From NCBI RefSeq assembly GCF_013373865.1, contig NC_050470.1, positions 27,620,856 through 27,684,855 of the forward strand: a stretch of 64,000 nt of DNA. The letters run 5' to 3'. Made by a program: the position numbers and the translations under genes. The first letter of the stretch is position 1; the number at the start of each line of letters is the position of its first letter. The notes under the pieces are model-generated. The model was given only the letters and a program-made list of their open reading frames with translations. It did not search any database and was not told the DNA's origin. Below are positions 1-15,374 of this stretch, piece after piece. The stretch comes from Monomorium pharaonis (taxonomy: Eukaryota > Arthropoda > Insecta > Hymenoptera > Formicidae).

Positions 1-14
1 TGTTATCAATAGTC

Positions 15-317
15 ATGATTTCTAACAGGTGCTCCCATTGCGCGTTTGTTCAAAAATTTATAGCGCATTACGCATATGAATATCTTCTCTTTTTCGAGGT
101 CCTGTGTATACGTGACCCGTTTTTTTATATCCCTTTACAAAAGAGAGGACTTGGCGATAACATCTGGTCACTGCGCCAGGAACATTTGCTTCGCACAAAG
201 TTCAACCTAGAAATTCATAATCCTCTACACCATCAAATATTAATGCACGTTTGCGCCGTTGCTGTAAAGGCCTTGGAAGATAGGCAGGAAGAAGTGGCGA
301 AGGAAATTAGTGTATGA
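15..317 (+). CDS. Unrecognised 100-codon ORF at window edge; possible terminal exon
   Basis: I do not recognise this protein. The ORF is open for 100 codons from an ATG. Its second half (from about residue 44, beginning RGLGDNIW) has mixed codon use with several G/C third positions and a charged, non-repetitive composition, ending in EDRQEEVAKEISV. The bases just before that half form a pyrimidine-rich stretch ending in AAAG (about 125-143), which could be a splice acceptor, so one possibility is a last exon of about 144-317. No domain, signal peptide or membrane segment is evident, and no neighbouring exon can be joined to it. It could equally be a chance ORF. Low confidence. Confidence 0.2.
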   Translation: MISNRCSHCAFVQKFIAHYAYEYLLFFEVLCIRDPFFYIPLQKRGLGDNIWSLRQEHLLRTKFNLEIHNPLHHQILMHVCAVAVKALEDRQEEVAKEISV

Positions 318-1944
<1,627 letters not shown>

Positions 1945-4900
1945 TTGTAAAAATACTGCGGTACATTTTTTATTTCTTTATAAAAACATTTTTTTTTAAT
2001 AATATAGAAAATCAGCGGTGGGGTCTCACGAAACGACGTGCGATTATTACGTCTACTGTTAGGATTGAATGTCAAGAGGAATTCGATTTATTCGGTCCGA
2101 ATATTTCTCGCTGCGGCGACCTTTATTCAGGCGCAGCATGAAATTCGCCAGTAATGAAATAACCTGATCCCTTTGAACGCGCACGTCAGCTCTGTTCTTG
2201 TACTCTTTAGTTTATTCTGTCCCGACAATACGTTCATTAATTATATTAAACAAATGTGTGCAGATCTTTCATTTTACAGCGTGGTGTTATGTTGACATTG
2301 TTTCGCATTCGACATGCGCGCGGAAAGCTCTGACCTATGCCATTCGTTTCTGTTTGACTCGTAGACACGTGCAAATACGCTCAGTTTGTCAAAGTGTTAA
2401 TTTCTGTGCCTATAAGTCAACTAATTATGAGTAGTTAACATTAAATCGCATTCGTTATATATGAAGGCCGAGATATTGATGAAACAATTTATTTACAGTT
2501 TAGTTAAATGAATTATAAAAGCTTTCGTCTTTCTTGTAATGATTTTTTAACAAAGTGTAAATTAAAAAAAACTAATTTTTCTAAATTCTAAATTTTTATT
2601 ATACACATTATTATTTTATATTTGTTATACATTTATGTTATATGTAAAATGCAAAATGTGTTTTACAATTTTTCTTTAATTTTAAACAATCTTTATATAC
2701 AAAAACACATTTCTGTACAAAATATACAAAAACTGTTATATTATTCATATTTTCACTTTTGTGCCACAATAGAGCGAGATGTCTGTTACGAGATGATTAT
2801 GAGTGTTATTTTATGTGCACGCTTTATTTACTTTTTCGTTTCTATTATCATCGATTTTTATCGATATCTTTCCAATCATGAGAGAAAAATCAAATCCATA
2901 TTTGAAGTGTTTGAAGTAGTCTACGACATATTTCTTTCTATCACAGATGTCCATGTATTCCGTGCATCTCGGCTGCGCTATCATTTCGATCATTCCTTAC
3001 TGAGAGATTCTTTAGTAGGAAGAAAAGCGATACGTCGAATGTGGACGTATCATCTTCGGATTTCGATTTAGCCGCGCGATATAAATTTATAACTTCAAGA
3101 TTGAGAATGGAATAATAAATTTACCTTCCCGGCTAAGCGCCGGAGGATGGCCTATATGGCCTGGATAGACTTCACCAAGATCTTTTCTCTCTTTCAGATA
3201 GATATATTTCCCTTTGCTCGAAAAATTTTTCGGGTTATGTTTGAAAGGGAAAAGAATTCAACCGATAAGCTTTTCTGTTATTTCTATGATTTATTCGTAA
3301 TATTCGTAATATATTTAAAATCATTTTTAGACTTGTCAAACACACATACAACGATTTTTCAGTACAACGATTCTGATAGTCAATTTTAAATTAATGAAGA
3401 CGAAGTAACACGTTGCATCTGGCTACAAAAATAAGGCAAGTAACGTGGTAAACGCAAATTTACTCTCTGCTGAGCAAAGCTCACGTAAGTTTAACCATAT
3501 TAGTCTGTCAAATTACTGGCGTGTCATAGGCGTCTTGTCCGCAAGTTTCACCGCGACTTTTCATTACTACAATTTGCGTAAATTACTTTCTTAGCGGTGC
3601 TTCTTTTTCTTATATCCGCAATAGACCGGTAAAAAGTTGTCTTATCCTAGATGAAGAGTAACGTAACTCTGTCTACTTTATGTGCAATTTTTTAGTAATA
3701 CATTACACTTACAAAACTTAAACGCAAAAAAACACTTACAAAAAAGTAACTTTTACATTTACTGCGATGGAATATAAATTCATTAGTAAAGATAAAATGA
3801 TAGTATTTTTTGAGTTCTTATATTTTATTTAATTTCTTTAAAATTTGAAATTTTTTTTAATTTTAAAGTTGATTTTGAATTTTACATTTTGTATAACATT
3901 TTCAATATAAATTTTATCAGATATTTGCAAAAAACAAAAAGAAAGATTTTTTTTTCTTTGTACTTTTGATTAAACTTTTAAACATAAAAATTTGATAAAT
4001 CAAATGAATTAAACACCATAATAATTACCAATTTTTATAAACTAATACTAATTGTTAAAAAATATTTTATTATAATAATTATTAATATTAATTTGATATA
4101 ATTATTATAAAGATGCTGCATATTTTAGAGGAAAATTAAAAAGAGGAGGAACATTAATTAAAATACTCGTCGCGGTTATTATTAGGCGATCATTAATTCG
4201 CATGGTCAATCGCATCTTTGTTGGTTAAGGCCTCAATAAATAATGCATCACGTAACGTTACATAAATCATCGGATGATATAGATGTCACGTGCAAGGCGG
4301 ACGTGAAATTCAATGTAATGGGAACGCGAGCGAAATCTGGTTGCATCGCGGCGCCCGAACACGACGCATTCCGTTCCGCAAATACGGTTATTACGTCACG
4401 AACTCGATACGTATCTACCGCATGATGTATTAATATCGATCATTTAATTTCCTACGGTGCTAAGAAGACGGTGCCAAGAACTTCCGGCGCACGAGCGCGT
4501 GTTTGTCGGTGCGCTCAAGCGACCGCTCGCGAAAGCCCGACGCGCGTTACTCTTCATCCGGGATGAGAAATCGCCCTGCTTCGACTTCCGTTGCAAGGTA
4601 CATGGAAGAAAGAGCAATTTACGTGAAATCGCGGTCGACTGCCTCGCCTGAGAAGGGAGCACTCGGAAGAGCCTTTGAATAACCATATTACAGATGCTCA
4701 TCTATTTATATTCTTATTTGTGAAAAAAAAATAAATCGTGGAGTTTAAATAGAAGAGATATACGAACGAGTTTATCGCTTGATAATATTTGTATTATCAG
4801 AGATGTAATGTATGTATTATTTAATACATATAACCAACATGTAGTGACAATAAAACAAATGAGAAATGAGATAGACCAAAATTTAATAGATTTAATTACA

Positions 4901-7585
4901 TCTCGTGTTAAATACTTAAAAAAATCAAGTACAAGGAGACTATAGATATGATTAAAGATTAGTTACCTAAATCGTGTCTTTATAAAAAGTCTTATAATAA
5001 ATTAATTTGTTATTATTAAACCTTAAAAATAACAACGTAATAACAGGAACTTAAAATATTGAATTACAATTTCCACCCCTTATTTGCATACAAATTAATA
5101 TCAAGTGGAAAATATAATAAAATATAACTTGTGAATGATACACATATTTAGAAACTCTTCTTTATATGCTTGAATTAAAATGAATGCTTTAAATTTCAAA
5201 GTAGATGAGAGAATATTGATACTTTATTTATATATAAATAAACGTAAGACTCTTATATCATTTATATATAACTATCAACACTTCTGAGAGAGAGGAAAAT
5301 ATCGATAAAGTTCAAGTTCTTTAGAATATACTGTACAAAATCTAAAATTCGGATATTCTCAAAATATTTAAAGTATCGTGTAGGTAGATATGACAATTTC
5401 AAAAAGTTTGATCCTCTTTCATTTAAGATCTTCCATAAACTATTCGAGATATTCAATATAGAATGCGAAACATAAATTGATGTAAATTGTAGCGTGGCGC
5501 ATCGTGCACAATCGAGGAAAGAGAGTAGTAACGTTTACAGAACAAACGTAATAACGATAAATATACGAACAATACCGGCCAAGTAGACAATTCGATGCAC
5601 TTTGTCAACACGATACAGCGAGTGCACTTTACGCAGGGTAAACAAATCACGCGAATTACATAGCACAAATATTTCCGTCGTCGGCCGTGCTGTACCGCGA
5701 GCAACAAACATCGTCGTCGAGAATCACGGGGGAGGAAACGAATGCACATCAAAAGGAGGTAAGGTAAAAAGGGGGATACGCGACATTGCCTGGCTCGTTC
5801 GGTCGTCAATATCGAAAATTAGAAATTCGGAGCAGGCAGCAGGTCCCAGTTCTGCCCCCCATCTCTTCTCTCTCTCTCTCGCTCGCTCTCAATCTCTTTC
5901 TCTCTTTCTCGACGCATGTTGGTGTGCTCGACTACACTGATGCGATCCTTCTCCCGTCAACCCCCGGTTATCGCTGGTGGATGCAGGCTCCGAAAACACT
6001 CCGTGATCGTACAGTGACCGTCGACGCTCTTGCTGCACATAAATCAAACAATATCGATCACGTGTTTACTTTGCCGTCTCTCCGCAGGCACCATTACTAT
6101 GTCACCGCGCGGCGATATATCCAGAGGAGAACGTGTGTATATGTACGTGCGCACGTCTCGTGACGGTCAGGACGAGCTCGGGGAAAATTCGCGGGAAATG
6201 CACGATTTATAGAGTAACGTATGCGCATTTGTATGTGCGTGTACGGACCAAGCTCTCGCTCGGTCGCAATCTATCGAAGAGCTCGGCCACCACCACCACC
6301 ATCGCCATCGCCGCCGTCCCTGCTAACACAGCAAAACGCCAAACCGAAAAATTAGGTTACTCGAATAAACGACGAAGGTACGCGTACGTTGAATTCACCG
6401 GCGGTTAATTCGATTTCTGACGGTAAATTACTAAACGGTTTTCGACGCCCTGAATTGTACGACCGATCTCCGGTAGAGCCTCTCGCCGCGCGCTGGCTGC
6501 CGATGAAGTGAACGACGATGTTCGTTCTGTCTTTAACTTCGAAACTGATTAATTAATCGCGCCCACCATCATTAATTTTGTGTAGTTTAAATATTTACGT
6601 GTATCACGTTTTTTTATTTTCGTTTCCTTTTTTAGTAGAAAGAAGTCGTCGGAACTACCACACAACTTTTGGATTATATTTCTTAAACAAAAATTAAATA
6701 TGAAAACTTTAGAAATATAAATTGAAAAGTGTCTCCTGTCAGATGATAAACCAATTTTTATAATATTGTTTTAAATTTTTTACTAACTCAATTTTTTGTA
6801 AGATTATTGTTCTTTTGAAGAATTTATTTTTAATAGATATAGGAAAAAAGTAATAGATATAGGAATTATAGATTTTTTACTTTTTTAATTATTAAAATAG
6901 ATCATGTTTTTATTGGTATTATTTAAGTGTAATATTTGGTTTCTGGGAGATGAGGCGATGTTGTTTTAAAAGACATATGTCGGTGAGTGGCGATTTCCTC
7001 TACAAACTCTTATTTTTACAATGAACAATAAAATAGAGAATACCGAATTTATCATGCTACACTATATTTCTGAGGCAACAATTTTCGACTATTGCTCTTT
7101 ACTCCCTTTTCCACATTTTTATTATCGCTCTACATTCTTCATTTCTTACTTGTTCTCTCTTTCTCTTTCGTTCTTTATATCAGTCGCAGTAGGTTTTTTT
7201 TTATCGTGTACTGGTGTTTCGTGGGAATTTGCATGTACCGTTTATTGGCCGCATGCCGAGCGCACGCAACCATCCGCTAGATTTATACGCCGTACGCGTG
7301 CGATTTTGCGGAATTTCGCTCGCGAGTATGAAGGTGCCGCGCCGGTGGGAGTCAAGCAAGTTCCACCACGGACGCCTTCGAGCGTATTTCGCGTATGACG
7401 CAGTGCATGTTTATCAGGAACTACTGGGAAAGTTTCCCGCAGGCTGCGTACGTTGATTGCTTCGCGAGGAATCGCGTGCCAGATGTCGACATGCTCGCGG
7501 AAAATCCCGAGCTTCCGATAAATTCCGAAATTTTACTTATCACAATTTTTCTTATGATAAAGTTTATATTACGGCTAAATATTTA
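1945..7585. other. Long non-coding stretch, no gene recognised
   Basis: Alternating AT-rich DNA (for example 3,660-4,140, 4,700-5,460 and 6,590-7,000) and CpG-containing patches (about 4,240-4,690 and 5,600-6,500). The second patch includes a CT-rich tract near 5,868-5,912. Short ORFs occur on both strands over the same patches, none with a recognisable domain or paired splice sites, so I treat them as chance. If the first half of the dpr gene lies to the left of the window, this stretch is intronic. Confidence 0.5.
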
Positions 7586-7725
7586 GGGTCGGTTGTTTCA
7601 ACTTCTTGGTAAATTTACCTATCAGGTAAATATATGTTTGTCTTTATTTATTTAAGAAAAGAAATGAAGACAGACACATGCTTACCTGGTAGATAAGTTT
7701 ACCAAGAAGTTGGAACAACCGACCC
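7586..7725. mobile_element. 140-bp MITE-like element, TIRs with TTA duplications
   Basis: The first ~44 bases (7586-7630) recur in near-perfect inverted orientation at 7682-7725. The termini read GGGTCGGTTGTT and AACAACCGACCC. The left end is preceded by TTA (7583-7585) and the right end followed by TTA (7726-7728), consistent with a 3-bp target duplication. A TTA/TAA target and G-rich termini are known features of PIF/Harbinger-type elements, so I infer a non-autonomous MITE of that kind. It is too short to encode a transposase. Superfamily assignment is tentative. Confidence 0.8.
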
Positions 7726-7728
7726 TTA

Positions 7729-8864
7729 GACACTTTGATAGCTGTTAATGTATTAATATACTGATATTCGAATGTAAAGTTGATTATATAGCTAAGAAAT
7801 TTAATTAGTGTTGCACACTAATACATTAATATTTTCTATATATTGCCAATGTTTGATTTTTTAATTTCCGAGTTGAAAATCTCTTAGTGTAAGACACGTA
7901 ATTAAAAGTAGATAGATATAACGAGATATAATAATAATTTTAATCAGCCTTTATTGCAATAATATTAAAAATGTTCTTAATTTCTTATAAAGTGTTATAT
8001 TTCATTCTTTCATAAAATATTCTTACCTTATTTGTTTCGCTTTTCATCACTGCCATAAAGTAATCAGGCTACTCGACATCTCCCATCGGTTTTCATCCGA
8101 CGGATCGACCTTGTTCGTCCGGTTCTCCGGAAGATCGCGCCATAAAGCACAAGGGATGATCCAGTGCTGCAGAGGGATGGTGGAAGTGCAATGGTGGAGA
8201 GAATGCGGCAGGTCGGTTGGTAAGAGCCGCGCCTCTCGACAGAATATATGGCCACCAAGGAAAAAGGCGTCGTTACCGGAGGCTCATTAACGTGAACTAC
8301 CCCCAAGACACCCCTAGCAACACCTTCGGTCCCGTCGTCCTATCGGGGGGTGGGCAGTCCTCGCGCTGCAAAGAGGCGTACTGAGCTCCAATACTAATTA
8401 GCTGCCGTCTCTTCGAGTGGACTGTTCGCCTGTACCACCCTATTTTACCCCTTTTCACCCTCCAATATCTCCGTCTGCTTTTTCACTTTTTTCTTTTTGC
8501 CTATCTACTTGGATCTAATCTAAACCCAACGTTTTCCAGATACTTCGAGATCCTCCTTCCTGTTTTTCTGCTTTTGTCTTCTTATATAAACGTAATTTCA
8601 CTTTAGTTCCTGAGAATATACTTTTAAAATACACCTAAAACTATTGCATCAAAATACCCATGGATGATTTTTAGTCCTACTTTGAGGATTAGCAAAACAT
8701 TAAATACAAAATATGTATAAAGTATAAACACAATTAAATTTATCTAATTTTTTAAAAGTATGCATATGATCTTATATTTTATAATACATAATACTATTAT
8801 TTCCATATGTTATAACCAGGTTTTCTGTTTTTAGCAATTTAGAGAGCAATTCTATAAATACTAT
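7729..8864. other. Non-coding stretch
   Basis: AT-rich at the left, including a short hairpin ATTAGTG/CACTAAT near 7,806-7,824. A GC-richer patch spans about 8,060-8,450, with an 80-codon minus-strand ORF I do not recognise. No supported gene. Confidence 0.5.
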
Positions 8865-8978
8865 CCTCCTATCTAAAAAAGGAGATGTTAAATCAAATCG
8901 AATTTATTGTTGCCGCTTTTCCGAGATGCTGATTGGCTGTCTCGCTATCTCGTTGTTAAGTGCGTTGTGACTTTCTTC

Positions 8979-9034
8979 ACTTCGTGTCATTTCCAGCTGT
9001 CAAACTACTTCGTGTCATTTTCAGCTGTCAAACT
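8979..9034. repeat. 28-bp tandem duplication, two copies
   Basis: The unit beginning ACTTCGTGTCATTT occurs at 8979-9006 and 9007-9034 with one substitution (TTTCCAGC versus TTTTCAGC). Confidence 0.95.
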
Positions 9035-9105
9035 GTCACTTTTGATAGTTGATTGAAATAATTACAAAAAATCAGGGGAAAAAAAGAGCCAAATAAAAAA
9101 TATAC

Positions 9106-9262
<157 letters not shown>

Positions 9263-9355
9263 GGGGGGAGAAGTAAGAATCCTTTCTAAAAAAGGGCATG
9301 GCATCGATACTCGCATCTTTCGAAGTATTGTTGTCGCTTTTCCGCGATGCCGATT

Positions 9356-9699
9356 AAACGTGTGTGAAGTTAGCATCTCAAAGTTTAACATCTCATAAAA
9401 ATACTGCAGAATTACTTGCATCCAGCATAGTTCTACAGTTCTTGATAGGTATCAACAATAGTTCCGTTGAATTATCTATTTTAATTAAAATTTTATAAAT
9501 GAGATGCTAACTTCCAAAATCACATAATAGCATCTCACCGTATTTTGAATACGACCACAGAGAAGACTAAATCTATAGAGTCCTATCATTTAGAGACGTT
9601 CTATCAATAGTTCTGATAATTAAATTAATGAAAAAATAATTTTTTGTTACAAAACATACGTATATATGCGTGTACGTCTGCGCACGTGGATTTGGTGTA
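9356..9699. other. Transition zone with scattered satellite-like motifs
   Basis: No coding signal. Motifs such as GAGATGCTAAC and CAGTTCT recur, resembling parts of the more diverged 164-bp units to the right, so this may be the fully decayed left margin of the satellite array. No clean period can be read here. Confidence 0.35.
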
Positions 9700-11828
9700 A
9701 CTGGCATCTCAGATAGACAAAATTAATTAATTTAAAAATTTTAAAAGTATTTTTCAACAACTATCTAGATGGGAAACTTATATTTATAGGTCTAGACATG
9801 AGATACTGGTTGAATATTGATAGTTCTGTTTCTTTTAACGCAGTTCCCATATAGATACGGACGCGTACAATAGTTTTTAAAAAAGTTATGGTGTTATAAT
9901 TAATAAAAACATTTTTTTAAAAATTATTTTGCCCGGAAAACTTGAATTTTGAAGGCAGGACGTGAAGAGCTAATTGAATATCAACAGATTCATTTATTTT
10001 AACGCAGTTTTCATATATAGTTCCGGACGCGTCCAATAATTTTCTAAAGAATTCCAGTGATATAATTAATTAAAACATTTTTTAAACAATTATTTTTTCG
10101 AAAAACATGACTTTTGAGGGCTAAAGGTGAGATGCTGTTCAAATATCGACAGTTCTATTTATTTTAACGCAATTCATATATCGTTCCGGACGCGTAAAAT
10201 AAGTTTCTAAAGAGTTCCGGTAATATAATTAATTAAAACATTTTTTAAACAATTATTTTGCCCGAAAAACTTGAATTTTGAGGGCTAGACGTGAAATGCT
10301 AATCCAATGTCAACAGTTATATTTATTTTAACGCAGTTTTCATATAGTTCTAGACGCGTACAATAGTTTTTTAAAAAGTTACGGTGTTATAATTAATTAA
10401 AACATTTTTTAAACAATTATTTTGCCCGAAAAACTTGAATTTCTAAGGCTACACGTCAAGTGCTAATCGAATATCGACAGATCTATTTATATTAACGTAA
10501 TTCTCATATAGTTCGGGACGCGTACAATATGTTTCTATAAAGTTCAGGTGATATAATTAATTAGAACATTTTTTAAACAATTATTTTTCCCGAAAAACTT
10601 GAATTTCTAAGGCTACACGTCAAGTGCTAATCAAATATCGACAGATCTATTTATTATAACGTAATTCTCATATAGTTAGGGACGCGTACAATATGTTTCT
10701 ATAAAGTTTAGGTGATATAATTAATTAAAACATTTTTTAAACAATTATTTTGCCCGAAAAACTTGAATTTCTAAGGCTACACGTCAAGTGCTAATCGAAT
10801 ATCGACAGATCTATTTATTATAACGTAATTCTCATATAGTTAGGGACGCGTACAATATGTTTCTATAAAGTTTAGGTGATATAATTAATTAGAACATTTT
10901 TTAAACAATTATTTTTCCCGAAAAACTTGAATTTCTAAGGCTACACGACAAGTGCTAATCGAATATCGACAGATCTATTTATATTAACGTAATTCTCATA
11001 TAGTTCTGGACGCGTACAATATGTTTCTATAGCGTTCAGGTGTTATAATTAATTAGAACATTTTTTAAACAATTATTTTTCCCGAAAAACTTGAATTTCT
11101 AAGGCTACACGACAAGTGCTAATCGAATATCGACAGATCTATTTATTTTAACGTAATTCTCATATAGTTTGGGACGCGTACAATATGTTTCTATAAAGTT
11201 CAGGTGATATAATTAATTAGAACATTTTTTAAACAATTATTTTTCCCGAAAAACTTGAATTTCTAAGGTTACACGTCAAGTGCTAATCGAATATCGACAG
11301 ATCTATTTATTATAACGTAATTCTCATATAGTTAGGGACGCGTACAATATGTTTCTATAAAGTTTAGGTGATATAATTAATTAAAACATTTTTTAAACAA
11401 TTATTTTGCCCGAAAAACTTGAATTTCTAAAGCTACACGTCAAGTGCTAATCGAATATCGACAGATCTATTTATATTAACGTAATTCTTATATAGTTCTG
11501 GACGCGTACAATATGTTTCTATAGAGTTCAGGTGTTATAATTAATTAGAACATTTTTTAAACAATTATTTTTCCCGAAAAACTTGAATTTCTAAGGCTAC
11601 ACGACAAGTGCTAATCGAATATCGACAGATCTATTTATTTTAACGTAATTCTCATACAGTTTGGGACGCGTACAATATGTTTCTATAAAGTTCAGGTGAT
11701 ATAATTAATTAGAACATTTTTTAAACAATTATTTTTCCCGAAAAACTTGAATTTCTAAGGCTACACGTCAAGTGCTAATCGAATATCGACAGATCTATTT
11801 ATTATAACGTAATTCTCATATAGTTAGG

Positions 11829-14123
11829 GACGCGTACAATATGTTTCTATAAAGTTTAGGTGATATAATTAATTAAAACATTTTTTAAACAATTATTTTG
11901 CCCGAAAAACTTGAATTTCTAAGGCTACACGTCAAGTGCTAATCGAATATCGACAGATCTATTTATTATAATGTAATTCTCATATAGTTAGGGACGCGTA
12001 CAATATGTTTCTATAGAGTTCAGGTGTTATAATTAATTAGAACATTTTTTAAACAATTATTTTTCCCGAAAAACTTGAATTTCTAAGGCTACACGACAAG
12101 TGCTAATCGAATATCGACAGATCTATTTATTTTAACGTAATTCTCATATAGTTTGGGACGCGTACAATATGTTTCTATAAAGTTCAGGTGATATAATTAA
12201 TTAGAACATTTTTTAAACAATTATTTTTCCCGAAAAACTTGAATTTCTAAGGCTACACGTCAAGTGCTAATCGAATATCGACAGATCTATTTATTATAAC
12301 GTAATTCTCATATAGTTTGGGACGCGTACAATATGTTTCTATAGCGTTCAGGTGTTATAATTAATTAGAACATTTTTTAAACAATTATTTTTCCCGAAAA
12401 ACTTGAATTTCTAAGGCTACACGACAAGTGCTAATCGAATATCGACAGATCTATTTATTTTAACGTAATTCTCATATAGTTTGGGACGCGTACAATATGT
12501 TTCTATAAAGTTCAGGTGATATAATTAATTAGAACATTTTTTAAACAATTATTTTTCCCGAAAAACTTGAATTTCTAAGGTTACACGTCAAGTGCTAATC
12601 GAATATCGACAGATCTATTTATTATAACGTAATTCTCATATAGTTAGGGACGCGTACAATATGTTTCTATAAAGTTTAGGTGATATAATTAATTAAAACA
12701 TTTTTTAAACAATTATTTTGCCCGAAAAACTTGAATTTCTAAAACTACACGTCAAGTGCTAATCGAATATCGACAGATCTATTTATATTAACGTAATTCT
12801 CATATAGTTCTGGACGCGTACAATATGTTTCTATAGAGTTCAGGTGTTATAATTAATTAGAACATTTTTAAACAATTATTTTGCCCGAAAAACTTGAATT
12901 TCTAAGGCTACACGTCAAGTGCTAATCGAATATCGACAGATCTATTTATTATAACGTAATTCTCATATAGTTAGGGACGCGTACAATATGTTTCTATAAA
13001 GTTTAGGTGATATAATTAATTAAAACATTTTTTAAACAATTATTTTGCCCGAAAAACTTGAATTTCTAAGGCTACACGTCAAGTGCTAATCGAATATCGA
13101 CAGATCTATTTATTATAATGTAATTCTCATATAGTTAGGGACGCGTACAATATGTTTCTATAGAGTTCAGGTGTTATAATTAATTAGAACATTTTTTAAA
13201 CAATTATTTTTCCCGAAAAACTTGAATTTCTAAGGCTACACGACAAGTGCTAATCGAATATCGACAGATCTATTTATTTTAACGTAATTCTCATATAGTT
13301 TGGGACGCGTACAATATGTTTCTATAAAGTTCAGGTGATATAATTAATTAGAACATTTTTTAAACAATTATTTTTCCCGAAAAACTTGAATTTCTAAGGC
13401 TACACGTCAAGTGCTAATCGAATATCGACAGATCTATTTATTATAACGTAATTCTCATATAGTTTGGGACGCGTACAATATGTTTCTATAGCGTTCAGGT
13501 GTTATAATTAATTAGAACATTTTTTAAACAATTATTTTTCCCGAAAAACTTGAATTTCTAAGGCTACACGACAAGTGCTAATCGAATATCGACAGATCTA
13601 TTTATTTTAACGTAATTCTCATATAGTTTGGGACGCGTACAATATGTTTCTATAAAGTTCAGGTGATATAATTAATTAGAACATTTTTTAAACAATTATT
13701 TTTCCCGAAAAACTTGAATTTCTAAGGTTACACGTCAAGTGCTAATCGAATATCGACAGATCTATTTATTATAACGTAATTCTCATATAGTTAGGGACGC
13801 GTACAATATGTTTCTATAAAGTTTAGGTGATATAATTAATTAAAACATTTTTTAAACAATTATTTTGCCCGAAAAACTTGAATTTCTAAAACTACACGTC
13901 AAGTGCTAATCGAATATCGACAGATCTATTTATATTAACGTAATTCTCATATAGTTCTGGACGCGTACAATATGTTTCTATAGAGTTCAGGTGTTATAAT
14001 TAATTAGAACATTTTTTAAACAATTATTTTGCCCGAAAAACTTGAATTTCTAAGGCTACACGACAAGTGCTAATCGAATATCGACAGATCTATTTATTTT
14101 AACGTAATTCTCATACAGTTTGG
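11829..14123. repeat. Duplicated seven-monomer block inside the satellite
   Basis: Seven consecutive units at 11829-12975 and the next seven at 12976-14123 carry the same order of variant types (B C A C' A B C; see findings). This includes private markers: AAGGTTACAC in the fifth unit and CTAAAACTACAC in the sixth. The offset is 1,147 bp, seven units less one base, because the last unit of the first block has lost one T in ACATTTTTTAAAC. Confidence 0.85.
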
Positions 14124-15374
14124 GACGCGTACAATATGTTTCTATAAAGTTCAGGTGATATAATTAATTAGAACATTTTTTAAACAATTATTTTTCCCGA
14201 AAAACTTGAATTTCTAAGGCTACACGTCAAGTGCTAATCGAATATCGACAGATCTATTTATTATAACGTAATTCTCATATAGTTAGGGACGCGTACAATA
14301 TGTTTCTATAAAGTTTAGGTGATATAATTAATTAAAACATTTTTAAACAATTATTTTGCCCGAAAAACTTGAATTTCTAAGGCTACACGTCAAGTGCTAA
14401 TCGAATATCGACAGATCTATTTATTATAATGTAATTCTCATATAGTTAGGGACGCGTACAATATGTTTCTATAGAGTTCAGGTGATTATAATTAATTAGA
14501 ACATTTTTTAAACAATTATTTTTCCCGAAAAACTTGAATTTCTAAGGCTACACGTACAAGTGCTAATCGAATATCGACAGATCTATTTATTATTAACGTA
14601 ATTCTCATATAGTTTGGGACGCGTACAATATGTTTCTATAGAGTTCAGGTGTTATAATTAATTAGAACATTTTTTAAACAATTATTTTTCCCGAAAAACT
14701 TGAATTTCTAAGGCTACACGACAAGTGCTAATCGAATATCGACAGATCTATTTATTTTAACGTAATTCTCATACAGTTTGGGACGCGTACAATATGTTTC
14801 TATAAAGTTCAGGTGATATAATTAATTAGAACATTTTTTAAACAATTATTTTTCCCGAAAAACTTGAATTTCTAAGGCTACACGTCAAGTGCTAATCGAA
14901 TATCGACAGATCTATTTATTATAACGTAATTCTCATATAGTTAGGGACGCGTACAATATGTTTCTATAAAGTTTAGGTGATATAATTAATTAAAACATTT
15001 TTTAAACAATTATTTTGCCCGAAAAACTTGAATTTCTAAGGCTACACGTCAAGTGCTAATCGAATATCGACAGATCTATTTATTATAATGTAATTCTCAT
15101 ATAGTTAGGGACGCGTACAATATGTTTCTATAGAGTTCAGGTGTTATAATTAATTAGAACATTTTTTAAACAATTATTTTTCCCGAAAAACTTGAATTTC
15201 TAAGGCTACACGACAAGTGCTAATCGAATATCGACAGATCTATTTATTTTAACGTAATTCTCATATAGTTTGGGACGCGTACAATATGTTTCTATAGAGT
15301 TCAGGTGTTATAATTAATTAGAACATTTTTTAAACAATTATTTTTCCCGAAAAACTTGAATTTCTAAGGCTACA

